DNA of 64,000 nt. Source: Delphinapterus leucas (taxonomy: Eukaryota > Chordata > Mammalia > Artiodactyla > Monodontidae). The stretch covers positions 4,108,664 to 4,172,663 of the forward strand of contig NW_022098045.1 in assembly GCF_002288925.2 (NCBI RefSeq), in the 5' to 3' direction. The position numbers were made by a program, and so were the translations under genes. The notes under the pieces were generated by a model. It searched no databases, was not told the origin of the DNA, and saw only the letters and a program-made list of their open reading frames with translations. Of the stretch, positions 51,151-62,340 are shown piece by piece; within the stretch, counting starts at the first letter, position 1; every line of letters begins with the position of its first letter.

Positions 51151-52688
51151 TTTAAAAAACACTTTAAAATTTTCATTTACTTTCTGATAACCATCTAACA
51201 GATACATGTTATTAGTTAGAAAACATGGCTCTAGAATAAAGGTCGAAAGTGTGAAAATTCATTTAGCACTTCAAGCAAAGCAAAAAAGTAATCTGACATT
51301 ATGCGTACAACATTAGTGACAATTTATGGTTAAAGTCTGAGTGTGCTTAAATACTACCAACTAATTGAAGATAAAATTGAGGAGGTGGAGATGGGAGGAA
51401 CAGTGATAAAGATACCATGCTGGAATTTAAAATCAGCAGCTACACAGAGAAACAAAAACTTACTGCCTAGATCCTAAGGTGCACTCTCAAATTTTGTTGT
51501 TTCCAAGAGGTAATTTAAAAAACGTTCGATATGCCTACCTGATATAGCACTATTTTTTTCTGATAACCTAATATTAAATTAACGGTCTTAAAAACAAAAA
51601 AGTAACTGTCTTACAAGCAAAAATACAATACACTGAACCCCAACTGTGAAACATCAGTTCATATGCAATCATTAAAATATTGTCAAAGACTATAAAACCA
51701 TAGGAAAAAAAGCAGTATAAAATTTGCAACTAAGATATGGTTTCAATAATATGAAGGCAATGTGTGCACTTGAACAAGAAAATGAAATTAATTCCTTAGA
51801 TCTACTACTGCAAAATAATTATCAGAGCAGATTACAATACAAAAGAGAAGGTTATCCAAGTAAAGTAATTTTGTATTCCGTTAATTCTTTTTAATCTTAG
51901 GAATCTCTGAAATGGCACCTCCATTCTATATTAAGTAATAAAATAGATATATCTACATAGGATCATAAACTCTAGTTATACTAAACTGTTAACCCTGAAC
52001 ACCTGGCTACAACCACCACCACTATATATAAGCATCAAAATGCACAATCAAAAATTCACTCTTTGAGGAGCCTGGAATGTTCTGACCGACATCTATAACG
52101 AGTGATGAGAACTGCAGTATCTTTGGCTCAAGCAGCTGGGGGGGGAGGTGAGTAGGATTTCACTTATTGCAAATTACTTACATGAAATTTCATGTCACAA
52201 TTTGGTGGCTATTTTAATAACTGGAAAAAGAACGTGCAAAATGAAAACTGCTGAGAAGTTGAGATACCATGTTGTCTTAAAAAGAAAAGTCAAGAAACCA
52301 AAAGAAAATGACATTTTGAAAAACAGAAAAAACTCTACAAAAATTTTTTTCAGTACTGTACAGTTAGATGTAGTACTTTATCTTGCTTTCTATAAAAAGA
52401 GTAAGATCCTAGTAACAGGATGCAGTTATCTTACCAGAAACTATGTTACCAAAGGCTATGTCTATGCTAGGACACAACTTGTCTCTACTATTGGATACTT
52501 ACCCACCCCTTTCTCTCTAGAGCCCCTCACTCATGGCTGGTCTCACCCTTGTCAGGCCCAGGCCCATTCTCACTGAACCATGGACTGTAAGATCCATTTT
52601 TGACAGCTAACCTCATATTAAAATTGAAACCTTTGGAAATTCCAGATGGTCTTTGTTTAGAATGACTTTACCAATCGAAAGAGCAATG

Positions 52689-53097
52689 CAGGGCTTCCCT
52701 GGTGGCACAGTGGTTAAGAATCCGCCTATTGGGACTTCCCCGGAGGTTCAGTGGTTAAGACTCTGCCTTCCAATGCAGGAGGCCTGGGTTAGATCCCTGG
52801 TCGGGGAACTAAGATCCCACATGCCATGGGGTGCAGCCAAAAAGTAAAAAAAAATAAAAATAATCCGCCTGCCAATGCAGAGGACACGGGTTCCAGCCCT
52901 GGTCCGGGAAGATCCCACATGCCGCAGAGCAACTAAGCCCGTGCGCCTAGAGCCCGTGCTCTGCAGCAAGAGAAGCCACCGCAAGGAGAAGCCCGCGCAC
53001 CGCAACGAAGAGTAAGCCCCACTCACCACAACTAGAGAAAGGCCGCGCGCAGCAACGAAGACCCAATGCAGCCAAAAATAAATAAAATTTTTTAAAA
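52689..53097 (+). mobile_element. CHR-type SINE hosting a second SINE
   Basis: The outer element starts at CAGGGCTTCCCTGGTGGCAC and resumes after the insertion at AATCCGCCTGCCAATGCAG. It ends A-rich, with the outer duplication AGAGCAATG at 52680-52688 and 53098-53106. Confidence 0.93.
52728..52861 (+). mobile_element. short SINE nested in the outer SINE
   Basis: Head GGGACTTCCCCGGAGGTTCA and A-rich tail. The outer SINE sequence AATCCGCCT is repeated at 52719-52727 and 52862-52870 as the target duplication, proving the order of insertion. Confidence 0.93.
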
Positions 53098-53106
53098 AGA
53101 GCAATG

Positions 53107-55000
53107 TGTATCTATTTAGAACAGCAACCTTCAATTTGTTGTGGCACACCGCAGAATGAAAGCATCACAAACAAGATCTAAGCACCAGTCACAGAAATAA
53201 AAGGTAGCTGTGGATTTTTTCTCTTCTCAGGCCCCAAAGGTAAGGAGGCAAGTTTTGAAGTTCAGAAGCTATTAAAAGTGACCAAGCATTAAAGAAATGG
53301 AAACGCAGCCCCACAAAAATTAAAGCGTGTATTTATATTATGCTTTAAGGTTTAACAAGTAACTACACATTCCTCTACCTCCGTGAAATAGATAGGATAT
53401 TAGCTTCATTTACAGAAAAGGAAACCATGATGTTTTGAGAGCCGAAGGAAAGGAGTTCAAGGTCCCTCAGTTATAGTTATGAGACAGAGGATTTGAAACC
53501 AGGTCTCCTCCCTTTAGTGACGTTTTCATTACACCTGCTTAACAACCACCGCTTATGAAGAACCATCAGGGATGCAAGAATATAAAAAAATTTAAAGTCT
53601 AACTTAGCTTATTTGATACTGTAGGGAGAAGCCAAAAGGCAGAAAACAGTAACATAACAGGAAATCCAAAACAGTCATCCTAGCATACTACAATAGTGTA
53701 TCAACATAGGGTAAAATATCTGGAAATTAAGTTAAAAATACGCTGAGAAACAGCAGTCAAGAAACTGATTCTATTGTTTCTGAAGCCACTCCAGAGTTCT
53801 GGGAGATAGAACTTGTCTGTTCTGTCAGCCCTTAAATGTTTTCCAGTGGAGAGTTAAGTCAAGTTTGTCAATTAAATTCTACTGAATTTAAGTTCAGAAA
53901 CAACCTAATTTGTAACTATCAAAACCAGCCTTGTAAAGGGGTCATTCCTCATCTCCATATGCACTCAGTATAAAATATGTGGGAAAAAGTCTTATTTAAA
54001 GCAACCTAGAAAATCCTGATTAACAGGCAAACAGCAATAATTCTTCAGGACAAGGAAACTGTTAACCTAAAGACACTATGGGTATTTACAGGTTTTCAGT
54101 AACTGATATGGAGATTTTCATTTTTGATCTCTCATAAATGAAATATGGATAATAAATATATCCTACTACCAAGAGTGCCAATCCTATTCAAACTCAAGAG
54201 CTGTCTGCTAGCAACTCAACTACTCACCTGCTAACTAAACACTCACTCAATACGACTATCAAATTATTAAAGACTTCTTTTCTTCTCCTTCCATTTTTGA
54301 TCCCCATCCACCCCACAAGCATTCTGGTTCTTTCCTCTTGCTGCTTGTTCACCGCTGACAAACATTTCAACCCCTGAATATTCAGCAACCTGAACCATAA
54401 CAGCTCTTAAATAGTAAACAATCCATTTGAGGTCCTTATCCTCCCTATAATTCGTGGACAACCTTTCAGAATTAAACAGCCTCTAGTGATTAAATCATAA
54501 CACAAGGATACACATGAATAATCCTAAATATTTAAGAAAATGGGAAGATGAGAAACAACACATAATTCAGTACTAAGAATTTGAAACTAATCATACCGTC
54601 TATTTTTTGAGACCAGGATTTTGGACATCAAAAGGACCACTGGATACTAATAGGGTCAACTGTTTAGAAACTGTCCACATGCCTAAGGCTATATTAACTG
54701 CCAAATATGGAGCCAGACAAGGAATTCCCATCTTCTTCCCCTGTAGCATACGGGGTCGCGTAACTGCAGTTAATGATTCACAGATCCAGGTACATGCAAT
54801 GCTAACATTTGGAAGACCAGCACCAGGTGTTAAAACCAATATTTCAACACAAGTTATTATCACAACAATCATGTGGGGGGCGGGGGGGAAGGGCACAACT
54901 TTGCTATTATTCCAGCTTCGGTGCACGTGGGTTCTGTGGGTTTTTGCTGGTGCTTGATTTTTAAGAGAGCAAAGGTACTGCCCCTCCAAAAAAAAAAAAT
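53107..55000. other. distal G3BP2 intron 1, unassigned
   Basis: AT-rich unique-looking DNA. At 54600-55020 both strands hold open frames of 116 and 139 codons with no recognisable domain, in a region rising in GC towards the CpG island. No named repeat. Confidence 0.4.
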
Positions 55001-55832
55001 CTGTTAAGAAAGTAGGCATACATTGGAGGGAAAAAATTGATCTATGCGGAAAATTGTAGATGCATATCTATACTCGCCCCAAAGCGGCACAGGGCCATCT
55101 TAAGAAATCTGCCTTTGGAGAGGCAGGTAAAATTCGATCAGATTCAACTAACAATATTAACACAATATACGGATGCTATGTTCCTCCCCTTGACTATCCT
55201 TCCCACCCTCCCCAAGAAGACATGGGGGAAGAGGAAGAAATCCATTCCTCAAAGCACTCAAACATCTCTTCTATTCCTGGGTCACCAAGAGATCGCCTAC
55301 ATAAAAAGGGCACGGAGAAGGCGTACGTTATATACAGCCCGGGTTTCCCCGCTCCTTCGGGATAAACCCGCGGGGGGAGGGTCAAGGACCGCAGAACACC
55401 AGGTACTGGGTAAGCAAAGCGAAGGCTGCCTTCAGAGCCGGATTCTGTTTTCGTGCACCGAAATGGTGCCCGGAGGCCGCTACTTTCGCATCTGCGTCGC
55501 TTATGCCTCCGTCGATACAGCCTCTTTTCCCCTCCCCCACGGGCGGGGCGGCGGCGGCCTCCCCACTGCCAAGGAACCGGGAATAAGAGCCGCAAGAGTC
55601 TGGGACGAGGCTGGTGGGCTCCGCACCCGAAACATCCTATCGGGCAAGCCCACTCCCCCATGTCCCGTCCGAAGCCTCCATCAGCGCGCCTTTGGGAGCA
55701 ACTGCGTCCCCTTTCCTAGCTCGCCACCTCATCTCCAACAAACCCCGGCCCCACCTGTGCCCTCGGAGCCCTGCGTCCGCACGACGCGCGCCGGTCACCT
55801 CCCCACCCCCCACACGGCCTCCCATCCCTCAC

Positions 55833-56230
55833 CTGAGGAAGAAGCTCGGCTTCTCTCTCGCACACACAGCAGCGTAGGCAGCCGGCAAGAACAACGTCTC
55901 TCTCTGCAGCTACACCTCCGACACCGGAGCTCATTCACTGGACGGTTGCCTCGAGCCGCGGCGCGCGACTGGAATGTCCCCTTCCGACCACCAGACCGAC
56001 CGCCCTTCCCGGCCCCCATACACACCTCCAACCAACAGCGGCGGCGGGTACGTCGCGCGGAGGTCAGCGGGAAAGTCGCCGAGGACCGGCTGCAGCAGAT
56101 TGTTGTCGCTCGCCGCCCTCTCCCTCCTCCGACAAACCTCAGACCTCGGAACCGGAGAGCCACGAACTGGTTCCCCTCACAACCACCTCTTCCCGAGCGC
56201 CAGGCACTGCGGCGAACGACAAGGAACACG
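55833..56230 (-). other. G3BP2: candidate non-coding exon 1 of G3BP2
   Basis: On the minus strand a consensus donor TTCCTCAG|GTGAGG puts the exon end at 55833. A second possible donor, GTTGGAG|GTGTGT, would end it at 56026. The start site is not determined; the right edge given is only a guess within the CpG island. Splicing from either donor to the acceptor at 41478 would add 24 nt of UTR before the ATG. Confidence 0.45.
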
Positions 56231-56464
56231 GACGTCCCGCCCCCTTTGCCACCGCCCCCTCTTATTGTTTTACCCCTGCCGAAAGGGCTGGGGGACCCCC
56301 CAGCACGGCTTCAGCCAATCACGCATCTCCTCCGCGAGCTGGACCCAACCTTCTCGCGTCTCTCTGCGGAGCACGCGCAGAACGCCGCCGCGCTCACGTA
56401 CTCTCGCGCCCGGAAAGCCGGGGAACCGGAACCGGCGTGAAGCCGGGGCGAGAGTCCGCTGATT

Positions 56465-56472
56465 TGACGTCA
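56465..56472. promoter_or_regulatory. perfect CRE octamer in G3BP2 promoter
   Basis: TGACGTCA, the full palindromic CREB/ATF site, at the upstream edge of the CpG island. Confidence 0.7.
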
Positions 56473-56480
56473 CAAGAAGG

Positions 56481-57490
56481 CTGCCTTTCTCCTGCCCTAA
56501 GGATCCGGTCTCTTCGCCCTTCGAGAGCGCACCCGAACAGGAGCCGGGTCGCTGCAGCGCTGTGCCTTCTGCGTTGTCTTTTGGGGACTGATTTTTCTGG
56601 TCCTTTTATGTTATTAAGAGGAAGGGAATTTTAGTGATTTTTTTTTTCTCTCTTAACTAGGTGTCTGCAGGTTGCTGCTCTAGACGAGAGTAAAAATGCA
56701 GCCAGTGGTTTCAGCTGCTTGCACCCTAAACTCAGCCTAGGAAATGGAGGTTTTTAAGCTCCACCGCGAAGTTCAAAATCGTTCAGCGCTATATTATGGG
56801 GCCTACTGGGTGCTAAGTACTGGGATGTAGAAAAAATAGGACGTGGTCTCCACAGAGAGAAAAAACAGTTCTGTTTCTTTGTGTGTTGTTTAGCGTTAGG
56901 CGTTGCTAAATACATACTAAGCATTTTACATGCTAAAGCAGCTAAAAGCTGAAATCCCAGGAGATATCAGGATTACAGACCTGTCCTAGATCTAGGCCCA
57001 GACTTGGCCGCAGGGGCATAGCTGGGAAAACGCTAGACACTGACTCTCATGACCTTGATTCATGGAAAAAGCCACATCTTACAGTCAAGGAAGCCACTTT
57101 GCACCTTAGTTCTGGCAGTGTTTCTCAGAGACTATCAAGACAGCTGAGGAATTTTGGAAGGAAGGGCTGAGGAAATGGTGAAAGGAATAAAAGGCAATTA
57201 GGAAAGGAAATGCCCACAGAAGAAACAAAACTCAGGCATATACATTTCACCAGTTTTCTTAACAATTCTTTTAGAGTAACTAACTTTAAAGTATTTTTCA
57301 CGTGTGAAAACTGAGGTTTACGGGGCAGTGCAACATTTGAACCTCCAAAATCTACACTACTATTAACTTATGCTGCTTAATCACATTGTTATATGCAAAA
57401 TATATGGGCAGACTATCACTCTTATGAAATGAACTTTGACATGTTTTTCCTTAAAGTATCATAATACATTACATGAAAACTGCCCTTCAA
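56481..57490. other. upstream flank of G3BP2, nothing recognised
   Basis: GC falls back to background. No exon, RNA gene or named repeat. The right end may be the worn edge of the following MIR. Confidence 0.45.
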
Positions 57491-57494
57491 ATCT

Positions 57495-57705
57495 AATACT
57501 TATGTGCCAGCCACTCTTCTGTTTTAATTGTTTAATCCTCACAATAACCCTATAAAGTAGTTAGGATTTTTATGCTAATTTTACACAGGAGGAAACTAAG
57601 GCTTAGAGAGGTCAAGTTAACTTGCCCAAGGTCACACAGCTACTACTCCGTTGGAGCTGGGATTCAAACACAAGCAGTCTGCCTTTACACTCCATGCTAT
57701 GGAAT
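57495..57705 (-). repeat. MIR SINE, antisense
   Basis: TTTTACACAGGAGGAAACTA, AGAGAGGTCAAGTTAACTTG and CCAAGGTCACACAGC follow the reverse-complement MIR consensus. Confidence 0.88.
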
Positions 57706-57832
57706 ACTCTCCTTGTATTAATTGGCACAACTTACTTATCTCTTCTGTTGATTGACATTTCTACTGTTTCCACTGTGAAGCTCTTATGCACAATGCTGTT
57801 ATTCCTCACCAAGTACAAAAATTTCTCTAGAG

Positions 57833-58018
57833 CAGTGATTCTCAGAAATTAACATGCATCAGAATCACCTGGGGAGCCTGTTAAAACACAATGCTGGGCC
57901 CCCTCCCAGGGTTTCTGATTCAGCAAGTCTATGTTGAGGCCTGAGAATCTGCATTTCTAACATGTTCCCAGATGCTGCTGCTACTGCTGCTCTAGGAACG
58001 ACACTTTAAAAACCACTG
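57833..58018. mobile_element. MER5A (nonautonomous hAT-Charlie DNA transposon)
   Basis: Near-complete copy: left end CAGTGATTCTCAGAAATTAA, interior CATCAGAATCACCTGGGGAG and TTTCTGATTCAGCAAGTCTA, right end TTTAAAAACCACTG. The terminal inverted repeats (CAGTGATTCTCA against AAAAACCACTG) are partly matched. Confidence 0.9.
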
Positions 58019-58027
58019 ATCTACACC

Positions 58028-58200
58028 ATGGTTGGCAAACTTATACTGTTAGGGACAGACAGTAAATATTTTAGGACTTGAGAGCCATAAATGGTCTTTG
58101 TAACATATCCAACCCACGCATTCCCGTTTTTAAATCCTTCAAAAATGTATTAATAAAAGAAATATTCTTAGCTCTGGGGCTATATAAAAACAGGCCTCAG
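58028..58200 (+). repeat. probable MER-type DNA transposon fragment
   Basis: GGTTGGCAAACTTATACTGT, then GACAGTAAATATTTTAGGAC and a CTATATAAAAACAGG end resemble a Charlie-related nonautonomous element. The subfamily cannot be named. Confidence 0.5.
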
Positions 58201-58740
58201 ACAACCCTTGTCCGAGGGTACATATCAATAGGTGGAGTTATTGGGAAAAACGACTTCATTATCTTCAATTTTATTAAAATACCCAAAACTGTTTTCCTAA
58301 GTAGTTATTTTTACTTCCTAAATGTCTCTTAAGTCCGTGCCCTCTGAATACTTCTCCATACGTATAGCTCTGCCCAGGTTCAGGACCCTTTTATCTTTCC
58401 AGAATGACTGCAATAACCTAAGGAATCTTCCTGCCCTACGAATATAACCTCCATTAAATACCCCCTCCCGGGACAGACAATAAGGCAGGGAGAGAAGTAG
58501 GAATGTATTCATTCAGTGGCTCAAGCCAAAAACTTTTAAGTCACCCTTGACTCTGTCTCACACCACACAGCAAATCACCAGTAAATTTCTCTTCCCTCTA
58601 CCTTCAACATTTATTCTAGATTAAACACTTAGCACTATTACTGCTATTATTATTATTATTATTCCCACAGCAACCAGATCCTTTATAGCTATAAATCAGA
58701 TGACATTCTCAAAACCCTCCAAAGGCAACACAATAAAATC
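58201..58740. other. upstream flank, mostly unassigned
   Basis: No gene. A (TTA)n-like run at about 58640-58662 is the only simple repeat. Confidence 0.4.
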
Positions 58741-58748
58741 CCAAGTCC

Positions 58749-58990
58749 TTACCATGCAAGGCATCCCATCCCTAATTTAGTTCTTACCATTACTTCTTTT
58801 CTTACTACTTTTTCTCTTATACACCTCAGCCCTTCCTTTGACATTTCACATCCCCACCCCAATGTGTGTCTTAGATGTGAACCTTTATCAAAAGTTTGTG
58901 AAAAATCAAAATAAACTGCATCTACTGATTTCCCCAAGTACTCATACTGAAATATCTCACTCAGGCATTCTAAAGGTGAGTTAGGCATGA
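58749..58990 (-). repeat. possible relic of a CR1/L3-like LINE reverse transcriptase, antisense
   Basis: The minus-strand frame reads YLGKSVDAVYFDFSQTFDKG followed by SH at about 58880-58945. The V-x-x-V-Y-[LF]-D-F-S-[KQ]-x-F-D-x-x-SH pattern is block A of non-LTR retrotransposon reverse transcriptases of the CR1/L3 type, with the first catalytic aspartate retained. The rest is too worn to follow. This is a fossil, not a gene. Confidence 0.5.
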
Positions 58991-59207
58991 TTTTACCTTA
59001 CACTAACTACCCTTCATAGAATTTCAGTTAACCTTATACTGCTTAAATAGTCTACCAGCTTGTCTAAGCTGTATTCTGTGGTTATTTTGTAATCTCCCTA
59101 TATTATATTTCCTAGGTTCTCTTCTAGGTTGTTTTTTATAAATAGTGTAACTCAAATGGTAACCTACAGGTTGTCTGGCAGAGTGTCCACTCAATAATAG
59201 CTTCCAG

Positions 59208-59512
59208 GGCTTCCCTGGTGGCGCAGTGGTTGAGAATCTGCCTGCCAATGCAGGGGACACGGGTTCGAGCCCTGGTCTGGGAAGATCCCACATGCCGCGG
59301 AGCAACTAGGCCCGTGAGCCACAACTACTGAGCCTGCGCGTCTGGAGCCTGTGCTCCGCAACACGAGAGGCCGCGACAGTGAGAGGCCCGCGCAGCGCGA
59401 TGAAGAGTGGCCCCCGCTCGCTGCAACTAGAGAAAGCCCACGCACAGAAACGAAGACCCAACACAGCCAAAAATATAAATAAATAAATAAATAAAATAAA
59501 ATAAAATAAAAA
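59208..59512 (+). mobile_element. CHR-type SINE, intermediate form
   Basis: Head GGGCTTCCCTGGTGGCGCAG. The body mixes older CCACAACTACTGAGCC units with the younger GAGAGGCCGCGACAGTGAGA segment, and the tail is (AAAT)n/(AAAAT)n. It may represent a subfamily intermediate. Confidence 0.9.
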
Positions 59513-59537
59513 AACTGCATCTTTAAAAAAATAAATA

Positions 59538-59600
59538 GGCCTTCCCTCGTGGCGCAGTGGGTGAGAGTCCGCCTGCCGATGCAGGGGACACGGGTTCGTG
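59538..59600 (+). mobile_element. 3'-truncated young SINE fragment
   Basis: Only the first ~63 nt of a SINE (GGCCTTCCCTCGTGGCGCAG through GACACGGGTTCGTG), cut abruptly before unrelated sequence, with no tail. Confidence 0.85.
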
Positions 59601-59739
59601 GTTATTATGGATACTCTGTCAGACAACTGGTAGATTGTCATGTGACCTCTATCCATAAAAAAGCATCTAGAAGAGGCTCTAGTTGCAATTTTCTTTGGAC
59701 ATGATATCCCTTTACCCCTAAACACTTCAGTGTGTATTT

Positions 59740-60560
59740 CTTAAAAGACAAGGACATTTACTTCTATATCCACAATACAATTATCAAGATCAGGAATTAA
59801 CATTTTTACAGTACTATAATCTACAGACACTCAAATTTCATCAACTGTCCAACTAATATCAAAAGGAAAAAATTGTTTTCTGGTCCAGGATACAATTCAG
59901 GATTACAAATGAATCTGGTTATCATGTCACCTTAGTCTTCTGTAGTCCAAAGTTTTTTCTCAGTCTTTCTTCTTTCATGACCTTGATATTTTTAAAGAGT
60001 ACAGGACAATTATTTTAAAGAATGCCCCTGAATTTGGTAACCTCTGTTGTTTCCTGATATTTAGATCTAGATTATGCATTTTTGGGAAAAATACCAGAGA
60101 AGTACTGTTCTGTCCTCAGTGCATCATATGGAGGCACATGATGTCCATGTGTCCTATTACTGGTGATGTTCCCTTCACGGTTAATGCAGTGTCTGATGGG
60201 CTTCTCCACTATACAGTTCTGTTTTTCCCTTTGTAATTAATAAGTAATTACAGTTGTGTAGTCTGGTACTTTGAAACTGTGTACATAACCCATTTATCAT
60301 GATAGTTTCACCCAGTTTTAGCGGCCATTGACGATTCTTTGGCCGAATCAGTTTTTGTTATAGTGGCTACCTAATTGTGATTTTTCTAATTCCATCATTC
60401 TTTCCACATTTATCAGCTGCAATTCTACTATAAGGAAGACCTTTTCTCCTTTCTCATTTTTAAAAAATCTTTTATTTATATCAGTGTGAACTCATGGATT
60501 TCTACCTGATCATCCATTAATATCAACATTTATTTTCATGCTCACATTGTCCCCATTTGG
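59740..60560 (-). repeat. old L1 3' UTR, antisense
   Basis: CTGGTCCAGGATACAATTCA and GGTTATCATGTCACCTTAGT are the reverse complement of the L1M-type 3' UTR segment, as I remember it, with decay throughout. Confidence 0.55.
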
Positions 60561-60879
60561 CCCGTGGAAGCCCCACCAAGTTAGCTCTCATGCATTATAT
60601 AATTTAATTGTGCATTATTTATTACAAAAAATTGCACTAAGATATCTTTTCAAACAGCGAAAAAGAACAAAAAGTGACAAGGGCCTAAGAGAAGACAGTG
60701 GCAAGTAGAAAAGAAATTTATAAGTATATAGGTGGCAAAATTGTGATGATTAACTAGGTATGGGGAGTAAGGGAGAAGTCTAGGATAGGATGCTTTGCTG
60801 GTTTTGTCTGGGTGACAAGAGAGCCGCTGGTAATATTCACTAAGAAGGGGACTACAGAACTTTGGTATTTTTCTATCCA

Positions 60880-61340
60880 TATGCTTGTATAAAATATCAT
60901 ACTAGTTACTTCATCCAATACTTTCTGATCTAATGCCACTTCAGAAAGATCTCTGACCAATGAATCTAAAGGAGCCCCAGTCACTCTCCATCTCTTACTC
61001 TGCTCTACGTCTGTTAATAGCACTTAGCACTACCTGACATTATATTTATCCTTTGATGGGTTTGTTTGTTTATTTATTTATTGTTGCGGCATGCGGACTT
61101 CTTAGTTGCGGCCTGCAGACTCTGAGTTGTGGCATGCATGTAGGATCTAGTTCCCCGACCAGGGATTGAATCTGGGCCCCCTGCATTGGGAGCTTGGAGT
61201 CTTACCCACTGGACCACCAGGGAAATCCCACGATGGGTTTTTTTAAATTGTTGGCCTCTCCAATAAACCAAGTTCCGTAAGAGCTCAGATTTTGTCTGTT
61301 TTGTTCAATGCTGTATCTCTGCCATAAAGAAGACAATCAA
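60880..61340 (+). repeat. L2 LINE relic split by a SINE
   Basis: AAAGGAGCCCCAGTCACTCT and the TTAGCACTACCTGACATT segment before, and CAAGTTCCGTAAGAGCTCAG with TTCAATGCTGTATCTCTG after the SINE, follow L2 order. Confidence 0.6.
61064..61231 (-). mobile_element. tRNA-derived SINE, antisense
   Basis: Starts with (TTTA)n, ends with the reversed head GGACCACCAGGGAAATCCCA. Duplication GATGGGTTT at 61055-61063 and 61232-61240. Confidence 0.9.
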
Positions 61341-61362
61341 AATCAATTAGTGAATAAATAAA

Positions 61363-61389
61363 TGTGTGTGTGTGTGTGTATGTGTGTGT
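61363..61389. repeat. (TG)n microsatellite
   Basis: TG run with one TA interruption. Confidence 0.95.
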
Positions 61390-61681
61390 AGGAGGGCAGA
61401 GAGAGAGATATGATCATAATTAAACATTGCTTTGCAGGATACTACTTTTTTTTCTCTTAAGAAACAGACATCACTTTATGTTAGTACATAGTAGGCCTAC
61501 TTAATGTTTTTTCCAATGGTTACACAGGTGGGGAATGACATCCTAAGCTTAGAGGCAATATACTAAATTATAAAGAAAGTTATGAGAATGTAATCAAAAT
61601 AAATACAAGCTATGTAATTGCACATTTCTGCCACAAATTTGAATCAAAGGACTAGCAAACCTTGATAAGAAATCAGTATGA

Positions 61682-61909
61682 GGGCTTCCCTTGTGGCGCA
61701 GTGGTTGAGAGTCTGCCTGCCGATGCAGGGGACACGGGTTCGTGCCCCGGTCCGGGAAGATCCCACATGCTGCGGAGCGGCTGGGCCCGTGAGCCATGGC
61801 CGCTGAGCCTGCACGTCCGGAGCCTGTGCTCCGCAACGGGAGAGGCCGCAACAGTGAGAGGCCCACGTACCGCAAAAAAAAAAAAAAAAAAAAAAGAAAG
61901 AAAAAAAAA
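61682..61909 (+). mobile_element. young cetacean CHR-type SINE
   Basis: Complete young form with a 20-plus-nt poly(A) and secondary A-rich tail. Perfect 15-bp duplication AAGAAATCAGTATGA at 61667-61681 and 61910-61924. Long A tract and intact duplication suggest a recent insertion. Confidence 0.96.
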
Positions 61910-62079
61910 AAGAAATCAGTATGAAAACCTAATCAATAAACATGCAAAGTATGTCCCATTTATAGAAAAAAGGACATAGCATTAAACATATACGAAGAGC
62001 TGTTAAACGGAAACAATGGCAAACCATATACGAACTGGCAAATATTCTAAAACGAAAACATCCAATATGCAAAAAAAAA

Positions 62080-62340
62080 AAAAAGCTCCTTTGTAGACTT
62101 CTGTTGCAAGTAAGCATTAATTCATCCTTTTAAAAAAGCAACTTGGCAAGATATATCAAAAGCTTTAAAATGCTTGTGCTTTTTGAGTCAATAATTCTAC
62201 TTCTGGGCATTTATCCCTCTTAAGATATGCCCAAGAAATTCACTGTGATGTTATTTATTTATTATCATTTAAAAACTGGAGGCATCCTAAATATCCGATA
62301 ATAGTGAATGGTTAAATAAACTATGACACACATATCCTTG
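62080..62340 (+). repeat. old L1 3' fragment
   Basis: TTTTTGAGTCAATAATTCTA, TTCTGGGCATTTATCCC and ATAATAGTGAATGGTTAAAT are typical of the L1ME/L1M ORF2 end. Confidence 0.65.

Larger units (their letters stand above)
55340..56480 (-). promoter_or_regulatory. G3BP2: CpG-island promoter of G3BP2
   Basis: Very high GC with many CpGs, in sharp contrast to the flanks, at the expected 5' end of G3BP2. Features read by eye are a perfect CRE palindrome TGACGTCA at 56465-56472, a CCAAT box on the plus strand at 56315-56319, TCTCGCG-type motifs near 56351-56405, and ACCGGAAC/CCGGAAAG ETS-like sites near 56408-56435. No TATA box is evident, as usual for housekeeping CpG-island promoters. Confidence 0.85.

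Noticed and set aside
54600..55019. Overlapping open frames of 116 (+) and 139 (-) codons
   Set aside because: Both strands open at once over the same bases usually means chance. No recognisable domain and no clear splice sites tie them to G3BP2.
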